Assembly: GCA_025464925.1 (NCBI GenBank)
Contig: JAODMS010000041.1
Coordinates: 1 to 9,807, forward strand
DNA from: Arthrobacter sp.
GTDB taxonomy: Bacteria > Actinomycetota > Actinomycetes > Actinomycetales > Micrococcaceae
Length of the DNA: 9,807 bases
Direction of reading: 5' to 3'
Shown: positions 1 through 5,548 of the stretch, one piece after another
Layout: the number at the start of each line of letters is the position of its first letter
How positions within the stretch are numbered: the first letter of the stretch is position 1
Position numbers and translations under genes: made by a program
Notes under the pieces: generated by a model
The model's database searches: none
What the model saw: only the letters and a program-made list of their open reading frames with translations
What the model was told of the DNA's origin: nothing

Positions 1-930
1 TCCGAGGTCGCCGAGCAGATCATCAGCGAGCGGCGGCGCAATCCCAGCCCGGCGGGCTGCGAAGACATCCTGGACACCATGCTCAACGCGGCGGATCCGG
101 TGACCGGTGAGCGGTTATCCGAGGAAAACATCCGCTATCAGATGGTCACCTTCCTGATCGCCGGGCATGAGACCACCAGCGGCCTGCTGTCCTTTGCCCT
201 CTACGAACTGCTGCGCCATCCGGAAGTCCTGGCCAAGGCGCGCGCCCACGTGGATGAGGTCCTTGGCACCGAAAGCGCCAGGATCGGGCACCTGCCCCGG
301 CTGGGGTACCTGGACCAGATCCTCAAGGAAACGCTTCGGCTGTGGCCCACCGCCCCGGCGTTCAACGTCGCTCCGTACGAGGACACGGTGCTCGGCGGCC
401 GCTACGAGGTCCCCGCCGGTCAGTCCATCCTGGTCCTGATCCCGCAGCTGCACCGGGACAGGGCGGCGTGGGGCGAGGACGCCGGGATCTTCGATCCGGA
501 CCGGTTCTCCCCGGAACGGGCCGCGGCCATCCCCGCCAATGCCTGGAAGCCCTTCGGCAACGGGCAGCGCTCCTGCATCGGCCGGGGGTTTGCCCTGCAG
601 GAGGCCATGCTGTTCCTGGCCAAGCTCCTGCAGCGCTTCGATATCACGTCGGCGGACCGCGGCCATGAACTGCAGCTCAAGCACACCCTGACGATGAAGC
701 CCGAAGGGCTGTTCATCCACGTGCGCCGGCGGGACGTCCGGATCGAAGCGGCAGGCCGGACCGCCGTCGAACATGCCCGGCAGGTGGAAGCGCCGCCCGC
801 AGCCGCGCCCAATGGTGTCCCGGTCCGTGTGCTCTACGGTTCCAATGCCGGCACCTCCAGGGACTTCGCCCAGGGCCATCGATGCCCGACTCGAGGCCGC
901 CGGCGCCGTGCAGATTTATGCCCGGGGTGA
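1..930 (+). CDS. Open 5' segment of the broken P450 fusion: C-terminal half of the heme domain, linker and frameshifted tail
   Basis: Frame 1 is open from the first base to a TGA at 928-930. It carries every catalytic motif expected in this half of a P450. The I-helix oxygen-activation motif AGHETTSG is at 160-183, the ExxR motif (ETLR) at 328-339, and the heme-ligand loop FGNGQRSCIG at 553-582 with the thiolate cysteine codon at 574-576. Spacing matches BM3 residues 264-268 and Cys400 within a couple of residues. The stretches LRLWPTAPAF and VLIPQLHRD are near identical to the CYP102 family. True homology ends at about 870; the last 20 or so residues, rich in Arg and Gly, are read out of frame. 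If expressed, the product would be a heme domain without a reductase, so it would need a partner in trans. Whether it is expressed cannot be judged, because the promoter and N-terminus lie outside the window. Confidence 0.6.
   Translation, partial: SEVAEQIISERRRNPSPAGCEDILDTMLNAADPVTGERLSEENIRYQMVTFLIAGHETTSGLLSFALYELLRHPEVLAKARAHVDEVLGTESARIGHLPRLGYLDQILKETLRLWPTAPAFNVAPYEDTVLGGRYEVPAGQSILVLIPQLHRDRAAWGEDAGIFDPDRFSPERAAAIPANAWKPFGNGQRSCIGRGFALQEAMLFLAKLLQRFDITSADRGHELQLKHTLTMKPEGLFIHVRRRDVRIEAAGRTAVEHARQVEAPPAAAPNGVPVRVLYGSNAGTSRDFAQGHRCPTRGRRRRADLCPG
864..880 (+). other. Deletion plus frame change in the FMN (flavodoxin) domain of the P450 fusion
   Basis: Before the junction frame 1 reads GSNAGTSRDFAQ, the phosphate-binding start of the FMN domain. 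After it frame 2 reads AIDARLEAAGAVQIYARGEADA, which corresponds to the BM3 segment around FIDETLAAKGAENI. About 85 residues (near 250 bp) that should lie between, including the TASYNGHPP and GCGDKNW FMN-contact loops, are absent. The exact breakpoint can only be placed to within a few bases. Confidence 0.8.
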
Positions 931-1472
931 GGCCGACGCCCGCGGCGACTTCTTCGGCGATTTCGAAGAGTGGTACACGGGATTCTGGCCCGCCGTGGAC
1001 GCCGCCCTCGGGCAGAGTACCAGTTCGCCGGCCGCGCAGCCCCAGCTTGAAATCCAGTTCGTGGGCAACGTCCGGGACCCGCTGCTGCGCCAGAACGGGG
1101 CTGGCACTCGGAACCGTCGTCGCAAACCGGGAACTGGTCGATATGGCCCAGCCCGGCGCCCGGTCCAAGCGGCATGTCGAGATCGCCCTGCCCGGCGGGA
1201 TGAGCTACCGGACCGGAGACTATCTGGCCGTACTGCCGCTGAATCCCAGCGACCTCGTGCAGCGCGCCCTGGCCCGCTTCAACCTCGACTACGACTCGCA
1301 CATCACGTTGAGCATGGAGCGGGGAGACACCTTCCTGCCCACCGGTAGCCCGTGGCCGTGGGCGAGCTGCTGAGCAGTTACGTCGAACTTGCCGTCCCCG
1401 CCACGCGGACCCAGCTCGAGCATCTGGCCGAGGTCGCTGCGGACCCTGCCCACCGCAGCGAGCTTGGGGCCC

Positions 1473-1492
1473 TGGCGCAGGACCGCGGGCGC
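1473..1492 (+). other. Deletion plus frame change in the FAD domain of the P450 fusion
   Basis: Frame 2 follows BM3 up to HRSELGALAQ (family HKVELEALLEKQ). Frame 3 resumes at AIMVCAGTGLAPFRGF (family LIMVGPGTGVAPFRGF). About 110 residues are missing, including the RPRYYSISSS FAD-binding motif and the following flavin-contacting strands. Two smaller frame changes with no obvious large loss lie upstream, near 1097-1107 and 1347-1352. Confidence 0.8.
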
Positions 1493-1936
1493 CATCATGG
1501 TCTGCGCCGGGACCGGGCTGGCACCCTTCCGCGGATTCGTCCAGGACCGGGCGCTGCGGGCCGAGGCCGAGGGTACGACGCCGGCGCCTGCCTTGTTGTT
1601 CTTCGGCTGCCGGGCACCGGACACCGATTTCCTCTACCAGGCGGAACTAGCATCCTGGGCAGACCAAGCCAACCTCGACCTCCGGCTGGTCTTTTCCGCC
1701 GCACCCGACGACGGTCGGAAGTACGTCCAGGATCGGCTCTGGGCAGACCGGGCCGACGTCGTCGAGCTGGTCCAACAGGGCGCAACCGTCTACGTCTGCG
1801 GCGACGGCAAGCAGATGGGGCCGCAGGTCCGCGACACGTGCGGACGCATCTACCGGGAGGCGACCGGCGCATCTGTTGCGGGCGCCGACGCGTGGATGGA
1901 TGAGCTAGAACGCACCCATGGCAGGTACGTGGCCGA

Positions 1937-1954
1937 CATTTTCACGTGAAAATG
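1937..1954. repeat. Perfect 18-bp palindrome over the P450 stop codon
   Basis: The sequence cattttcacgtgaaaatg is identical on both strands and is centred on CACGTG. It spans the TGA at 1947-1949 and lies in the short gap between the convergent P450 pseudogene and ogt. As RNA it could form a 7-bp stem with a 4-base loop and a short flanking A/U stretch, so a weak bidirectional terminator is possible. A dimeric-protein binding site is the other reading. Neither can be decided from sequence. Confidence 0.5.
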
Positions 1955-1971
1955 CCCATCGGGGCGTGTTC

Positions 1972-2484
1972 CTACTTCAGGGCAAGGGCCAGTGCGTGTT
2001 CGCGGTCCAGCAGGCTCTCCTTGATGTCGATGCCCCAGCGGAAGCCACCCAGGGTGCCGTCCGTGCGGATCACGCGGTGGCAGGGGACGAACAGGGCGGC
2101 GGCGTTGAAGGCGCAGGCGCTGGCTGCAGCCCGGACCGCCTTTACATTTCCGGACAGCTCGGCGTACTCCGTGTACGTCACCGGTCTTCCCGGCACCACG
2201 GTGCGGAGCACATCCCAGGCGTGGTTGCGGAACGGGCCCGACCGCTGCAGCACCGGTACCTCCATGGCCGGCCCCGGATTGCCGGCGTAGAATTCCTCAA
2301 CGGCCGCGGAGATGGAGCCGAGTTCCAGCACGGGCTCATATTCCCCCGGCAGCAGCTCCGGATGAATCTGGCCGGTGAGTTCGCCGGGAACCGCGGTCCA
2401 GCCGGACGCCAGCACAACGCCGTCCCGGGCAATGATGGTGAACGGGCCGTCCGGGGTGGACATGGTCAACAGCTGGGCTTTCAT
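1972..2484 (-). CDS. ogt: Methylated-DNA--[protein]-cysteine S-methyltransferase (O6-alkylguanine-DNA alkyltransferase)
   Basis: This suicide repair protein moves the alkyl group from O6-alkylguanine (and less well O4-alkylthymine) to its own cysteine, restoring the base in one step. The 170-residue product has the family signature PCHRVI with the acceptor Cys135, the upstream Asn127 and a likely DNA-intercalating Arg118 in the winged-helix region. The [17 protein letters not shown] tail after the active site is typical. Length is normal for Ogt/AdaB. The ATG at 2484-2482 overlaps the stop of the upstream alkA fusion by 4 bp (ATGA), so translation is probably coupled and the gene co-transcribed. 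Mycobacterium tuberculosis has the same gene order with, from memory, the same 4-bp overlap (Rv1317c-Rv1316c). The gene is intact, and induction by the upstream Ada-type activator is inferred. Confidence 0.95.
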   Translation of the reverse strand: MKAQLLTMSTPDGPFTIIARDGVVLASGWTAVPGELTGQIHPELLPGEYEPVLELGSISAAVEEFYAGNPGPAMEVPVLQRSGPFRNHAWDVLRTVVPGRPVTYTEYAELSGNVKAVRAAASACAFNAAALFVPCHRVIRTDGTLGGFRWGIDIKESLLDREHALALALK

Positions 2485-4040
2485 TTTTTCGCTTTCTTTG
2501 GAGTCGGGGTCTGCCGGCGCGCCGCAGCCTGCGCTGCGGCGCGCCAGAGGTGCATCGTGGCGTACGAGCGCCAGGGGCTCACCTCACGGAAATCCGGGGT
2601 GAGTGCCGCCTCCCCGGTGGCGGGGGCACCGCCGGGGTTCATTCCGGGGCCGTGGCCGCCGCCCTGCTCCGGCCGGCCGGACCGGTTTGGCGGAAGGGAG
2701 CGGATGCCGTTCCGCACCGCGGCGTCGTTGGCGAGGAAAACGTCCGGCGCGCCGATGACCCGCATCGCGAGGTAGCCCACCGTCCACGGCCCGACGCCGG
2801 CCAACGGCAGCAGCTTGGCTTCAAGTCCGGGCAGGTCATCGCCGTAGCCGAAATCGAGGTCGCCCGAGGCCATCGCCGCCGCGGCCCGCCGGACGGAGTC
2901 GATCCGGCGCTGTGGTCCCCGGAGCAATTCGAAGCCGGTCTCCGCAAGCTGGGCCGGCGTGGGGAACAGCCGGTGCAGGCCATCGGAGGGAACAAGGCTC
3001 TCAGCCCCTGCCGCCGAGAGCCGGATGAGGGCGGTCCGGGCGGCAGCCACGGTGATCTGCTGCCCGATCATCGCCCGGATCAGCAGCTCCTGCGGATCCA
3101 CCGCTCCCGGCATACGGATGCCGGGAGCTTGAGCCGCACTCGCGGCCAGCCGCGGATCGGCGGCCAGGGCGCCGTCAATGGCGACCGGGTCTGCGTCCAG
3201 GTCCAGCAGCCGGCGGACCCGGCTGAGCAGGGAGGCGAGGTCGCGCAGGTCCACGGCGCCGATGGTCAGGACCAGTGGGCTTCCGTCCGCGCCGGCGTCG
3301 TAATCCACCCGGAAGCGGGCATGCCCATGGGGCAGCCGCAGGGTCCGGGCGTAGGAACGGGACGTTCCTTCCTCGATGCCCGGGATGGCACGGACGGAAA
3401 GGAAGTCGAAAACCCCCGGATCAAAGGGTTTCCGGTACGGAAGGTTCAGCGTCAGCGCCGTGCTGGACACGGGTGGCCGGTGCTGCCGGGCCGTACCCCG
3501 CAGCGCCGAGGGTGTCATCGCGAAAACCTCGCCGATCGTCTCGTTGAACTGGCGCACGCTGCTGAAGCCGGCCGCAAAGGCGATGTCTGCCACCTTCATG
3601 GCCGTGGACACCAGCAGGGTGCGGGCGGTCTGGGCCCGGCTCGCCCGCGCCAGAGACAGGGGACCGGCGCCTAGTTCGTGGCTCAGGATCCGGTTGAGCT
3701 GACGTGACGAATAGCCCAGCCGGGACGCCAGCCCCTCCACGCCGTCCCGGTCGATCACGCCGTCGTTGATAAGCCGCATGGCCCGGCCGGCGATGTCCGA
3801 GCGGATGTTCCAGGCCGGCGTTCCGGGCACGGCCTCCGGCAGGCAGCGTTTGCAGGCCCGGTATCCGGCGTCGTGCGCGGCGGCGGAGGTTTCGTAGAAC
3901 GTGACGTTGCCCGCTTTCGGCGTCCGGGCAGGGCAGGAGGGCCGGCAATAGATGCCCGTGGTCCGGACAGCCGTGTAGAACTGCCCGTCAAAACGGGTGT
4001 CCCGGGCATCGATTGCCCGGTAGCGCTGCCAGAAGTCCAT
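2481..4040 (-). CDS. alkA: Ada-type methylphosphotriester sensor/AraC activator fused to AlkA-like DNA-3-methyladenine glycosylase
   Basis: This bifunctional protein of 519 residues combines the adaptive-response switch with a repair enzyme. Residues 1-75 form the Ada zinc domain with Cys32, Cys36, Cys63 and Cys66; by analogy with Ada, Cys32 would accept methyl from phosphotriesters and switch on DNA binding. Residues about 85-185 are an AraC-type double helix-turn-helix ([34 protein letters not shown]). Residues about 195-310 resemble the AlkA N-terminal domain. Residues about 320-500 are the HhH-GPD glycosylase with hairpin LAGVGPWT (413-420) and probable catalytic Asp439 (VFLAND). The ATG at 4040 follows an AGAGGA ribosome site (4053-4048). 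A Gly/Pro-rich stretch at residues about 450-477 looks like an insertion. It is the first gene of an operon with ogt and is likely autoregulated. Confidence 0.93.
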   Translation of the reverse strand: MDFWQRYRAIDARDTRFDGQFYTAVRTTGIYCRPSCPARTPKAGNVTFYETSAAAHDAGYRACKRCLPEAVPGTPAWNIRSDIAGRAMRLINDGVIDRDGVEGLASRLGYSSRQLNRILSHELGAGPLSLARASRAQTARTLLVSTAMKVADIAFAAGFSSVRQFNETIGEVFAMTPSALRGTARQHRPPVSSTALTLNLPYRKPFDPGVFDFLSVRAIPGIEEGTSRSYARTLRLPHGHARFRVDYDAGADGSPLVLTIGAVDLRDLASLLSRVRRLLDLDADPVAIDGALAADPRLAASAAQAPGIRMPGAVDPQELLIRAMIGQQITVAAARTALIRLSAAGAESLVPSDGLHRLFPTPAQLAETGFELLRGPQRRIDSVRRAAAAMASGDLDFGYGDDLPGLEAKLLPLAGVGPWTVGYLAMRVIGAPDVFLANDAAVRNGIRSLPPNRSGRPEQGGGHGPGMNPGGAPATGEAALTPDFREVSPWRSYATMHLWRAAAQAAARRQTPTPKKAKK

Positions 4041-4057
4041 GGCTTCATCCTCTCAGT

Positions 4058-4084
4058 ATTTCCGGGGCGCCTGCTAGCGGAAAT
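4058..4084. promoter_or_regulatory. Candidate operator: perfect 7-bp inverted repeat between divergent alkA and mpg
   Basis: ATTTCCG (4058-4064) and CGGAAAT (4078-4084) are perfect inverted arms with a 13-bp spacer. Their centres are 20 bp apart, close to two helical turns, as for a dimeric regulator binding one DNA face. On the minus strand one arm falls about where the -35 of alkA would be, and AATACT at 4060-4055 is a possible -10 overlapping the other arm. The site sits in the 92-bp divergent region 18 bp upstream of the alkA start. Autoregulation by the Ada-type activator or a separate repressor are both possible; no E. coli-like Ada box was recognised. Confidence 0.4.
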
Positions 4085-4120
4085 CGGACACGGCCGTGGA
4101 AGAGGCGGCCGCGGATTTGT

Positions 4121-4126
4121 TAAAGT
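4121..4126 (+). promoter_or_regulatory. Probable -10 element of a leaderless mpg transcript
   Basis: TAAAGT lies 6 bases before the mpg ATG at 4133, so transcription would begin at or next to the start codon. No ribosome site is possible at normal spacing; GGAG at 4128-4131 ends one base from the ATG, too close to act. A -35 is not clear (GTGGAA at 4096-4101 is weak). Leaderless starts of this form are common in actinobacteria. Confidence 0.5.
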
Positions 4127-4132
4127 CGGAGC

Positions 4133-4816
4133 ATGAATTCCAGCCTGATTCCTGCCGGCCCGGGGCAGGGCGACGAGCAGAGCCGCGCCCTCCGGGAGCT
4201 GCTCTCCGCGGACGCCAGGCACGTCGCGCCCCTGCTGCTCGGGGCGGTGCTGACGCACCAGGGACGCGAAGGTCCGGTGTCGGTACGGATTACCGAAGTG
4301 GAGGCGTACCTGGGGCCGCACGACTCGCTCTACCCTGATCCCGGTTCGCATACTTTTCGGGGGGAGACCGCCCGCAATGCGCCCATGTTCGGCCCGGCCG
4401 GCCACCTGTACGTCTACTTCACCTACGGGATGCACCACTGTGCCAACATCGTGTGCGGACCTGTCGGCCAGGCGTCGGGCCTGCTGCTGCGCGCCGGCGA
4501 GGTGGTCTCAGGGCAGGAGCTGGCACTCGCCAGGCGTCCGACGTCGAAAGCCGCCAAGGACCTGGCGAGCGGACCCGCGCGGCTCGCCAAGGCGCTCGGG
4601 CTCACGACGGCGGACAGCGGCCGGGACGCGCTCGGCCCTCCGTTCCGGCTCGAACTGCCGCAGCGCCCCGTGGCCGGCATTCGATCCGGCATCAGCACCG
4701 GGCCCAGGGTGGGCGTCTCGGGAGCCGGCGGCACGGACGATTATCCCTGGCGGTTCTGGCTCAGCGGCGACCCTACCGTGTCCCGCTACAAAGCGGCCAA
4801 GGTCCGCACGGCGTAG
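4133..4816 (+). CDS. mpg: DNA-3-methyladenine glycosylase, MPG/AAG family
   Basis: This monofunctional glycosylase excises alkylated purines such as 3-methyladenine, leaving an abasic site for base-excision repair. It belongs to the human AAG fold, unrelated to the HhH glycosylase in the alkA fusion. The 227-residue product carries TEVEAYLG (54-61). By comparison with human AAG, Glu57 is the general base (Glu125), Tyr59 stacks on the flipped base (Tyr127), His73 in PGSHTFRG matches His136, and Arg120 in LLLRAGE matches Arg182. MFGPAGHLYVYFTYGMHHCANIV (85-107) is the conserved core, shortened here only in the spacing to its neighbours. Length is normal for bacterial members. The ATG was chosen because a -10 element lies 6 bases upstream. 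It diverges from alkA and completes an alkylation-repair cluster; in M. tuberculosis, from memory, mpg also lies beside tyrS. Confidence 0.94.
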   Translation: MNSSLIPAGPGQGDEQSRALRELLSADARHVAPLLLGAVLTHQGREGPVSVRITEVEAYLGPHDSLYPDPGSHTFRGETARNAPMFGPAGHLYVYFTYGMHHCANIVCGPVGQASGLLLRAGEVVSGQELALARRPTSKAAKDLASGPARLAKALGLTTADSGRDALGPPFRLELPQRPVAGIRSGISTGPRVGVSGAGGTDDYPWRFWLSGDPTVSRYKAAKVRTA

Positions 4817-4859
4817 CTGTCCCTGGCAGGAAACGGCCGGACGGTTTGGCGCCAGCCCG

Positions 4860-4865
4860 TAAGGT
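4860..4865 (+). promoter_or_regulatory. Probable -10 element of a leaderless apt transcript
   Basis: TAAGGT is followed by 6 bases and then the GTG start at 4872, the same geometry as at mpg. There is no purine-rich ribosome site at usable spacing. No convincing -35 was found 16-18 bp upstream. apt may therefore have its own promoter within the 55-bp gap after mpg rather than depend on read-through. Confidence 0.45.
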
Positions 4866-4871
4866 GGATGG

Positions 4872-5429
4872 GTGAATCAAAGCGAGCTGGACCAGACCAA
4901 ACGGGCGGCCCCGGTGGGCGAGCTGATCAACAGCCTGTGCGCCACCATCCCGGACTATCCCAAACCGGGAATCACCTTCAAGGACCTGACTCCCGTCTTC
5001 GCTGACGGGCCCGCGTTCAAGGCTGTGGTCGACGCCCTCGTCGAACCGTTTCAGGGCCAGTTCGACGCCGTCGCCGGAGTGGAAGCCCGCGGCTTCCTGC
5101 TCGCGGCGGCCGCGGCGTACGCGACGGATACCGGAGTCATCACCGTCCGCAAGGCCGGCAAGCTGCCGCGCGCAGTGGTTTCCGAGGACTACGCCCTGGA
5201 GTACGGCACCGCCACCCTTGAACTGCACACCACGGACCTCGCACCGGGCAGCCGGGTCTTGATCCTCGATGATGTCCTCGCCACCGGCGGCACGCTGGGC
5301 GCGGCCATCCGTCTGTTCGAGCGGTGCGGCATCCAGGTGGCAGGCGTCGGAGTGGTTCTGGAACTTGGCGAACTGCGCGGCCGCTCGGCCTTGAGCGGAC
5401 ACCAGGTGCGTTCTCTCCTGCGCCTGTAA
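4872..5429 (+). CDS. apt: Adenine phosphoribosyltransferase
   Basis: The enzyme converts adenine and PRPP to AMP and pyrophosphate in cytoplasmic purine salvage. The 185-residue product has the type I phosphoribosyltransferase PRPP-binding motif VLILDDVLATGGT (129-141) with acidic pair Asp133-Asp134. The APRT-specific N-terminal region IPDYPKPGITFKDLTPVF (26-43) and the pyrophosphate loop GVEARGFLLAAA (69-80) are present, followed by the flexible-loop segment TVRKAGKLPR (91-100). Length is normal for bacterial APRT. The start is GTG, chosen because it lies 6 bases after a -10 hexamer and gives a family-length N-terminus. It lies 55 bp after mpg, with no functional link to DNA repair beyond nucleobase handling. 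In several actinobacteria apt sits between secF and relA; here it does not. Confidence 0.96.
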   Translation: MNQSELDQTKRAAPVGELINSLCATIPDYPKPGITFKDLTPVFADGPAFKAVVDALVEPFQGQFDAVAGVEARGFLLAAAAAYATDTGVITVRKAGKLPRAVVSEDYALEYGTATLELHTTDLAPGSRVLILDDVLATGGTLGAAIRLFERCGIQVAGVGVVLELGELRGRSALSGHQVRSLLRL

Positions 5430-5452
5430 TCCGGCCGTTCCCGTCATATCGG

Positions 5453-5514
5453 TACAATGCTCGAAAACAACGCCTCGGCAACTTTCAGGCGGGCCACCGA
5501 AATGGTTGTAGAAT
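5453..5514 (+). promoter_or_regulatory. Candidate helD promoter elements and 8-bp direct repeat
   Basis: Two good -10-like hexamers lie in the 119-bp gap before helD: TACAAT (5453-5458) and TAGAAT (5509-5514). Neither has a clear -35 at 16-18 bp. TAGAAT overlaps a direct repeat aatggttg at 5501-5508 and 5512-5519, with an 11-bp period. Initiation from TAGAAT near 5521 would give a leader of about 28 bases. The 19-bp rifamycin-associated palindrome known upstream of some actinobacterial helD genes was not found. Confidence 0.35.
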
Positions 5515-5548
5515 GGTTGGTCTGTCTTTTTCGATAGGGGAACGCTCG

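Larger units (their letters stand above)
1..1949 (+). pseudogene. Self-sufficient cytochrome P450 / NADPH-P450 reductase fusion (CYP102, P450-BM3 type), 5' end outside window, reductase degraded
   Basis: The intact family hydroxylates fatty-acid-like substrates in the cytoplasm using an NADPH-FAD-FMN-heme electron chain on one polypeptide of about 1050 residues. By alignment from memory with P450-BM3, the window opens near BM3 residue 210. The reading runs in frame 1 to about 870 (heme domain, linker, FMN motif YGSNAGTS), frame 2 from about 875 to 1100 (RGEADARGDF and EEWYTGFW, end of the FMN domain), frame 3 from about 1100 to 1347 (start of the FAD domain), frame 2 from about 1352 to 1475, and frame 3 from about 1490 to the stop at 1947-1949 (AGTGLAPFRGF, FFGCR, YVCGDG, NADPH half). 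Roughly 85 residues of the FMN domain and 110 of the FAD domain, including the RxYS FAD-binding segment, are missing. No working reductase can be made. Sequencing or assembly error is the alternative, but two large deletions make true decay likelier. Confidence 0.9.

Noticed and set aside
115..879. Long antisense open frame (254 codons) over the P450 domain
   Set aside because: It mirrors the GC-rich codon pattern of the real gene; the sense strand has clear P450 motifs and the antisense protein resembles nothing.
870..1490. Programmed frameshifting to rescue the P450 reductase
   Set aside because: Four shifts, two with deletion of cofactor-binding segments, cannot be repaired by recoding and no slippery site stands out.
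2550..3674. Long plus-strand open frame (374 codons) opposite the alkA fusion
   Set aside because: A GC-driven shadow of an unmistakable gene on the other strand, with no ribosome site or recognisable domain.
5324..5548. Extended N-terminus for helD overlapping apt
   Set aside because: The extra residues are out-of-frame apt and intergenic sequence; ATG 5549 has a good ribosome site and gives family length.
5430..5548. Rifamycin-associated element upstream of helD
   Set aside because: I looked for the 19-bp GC-rich palindrome known from other actinobacteria and found no match.
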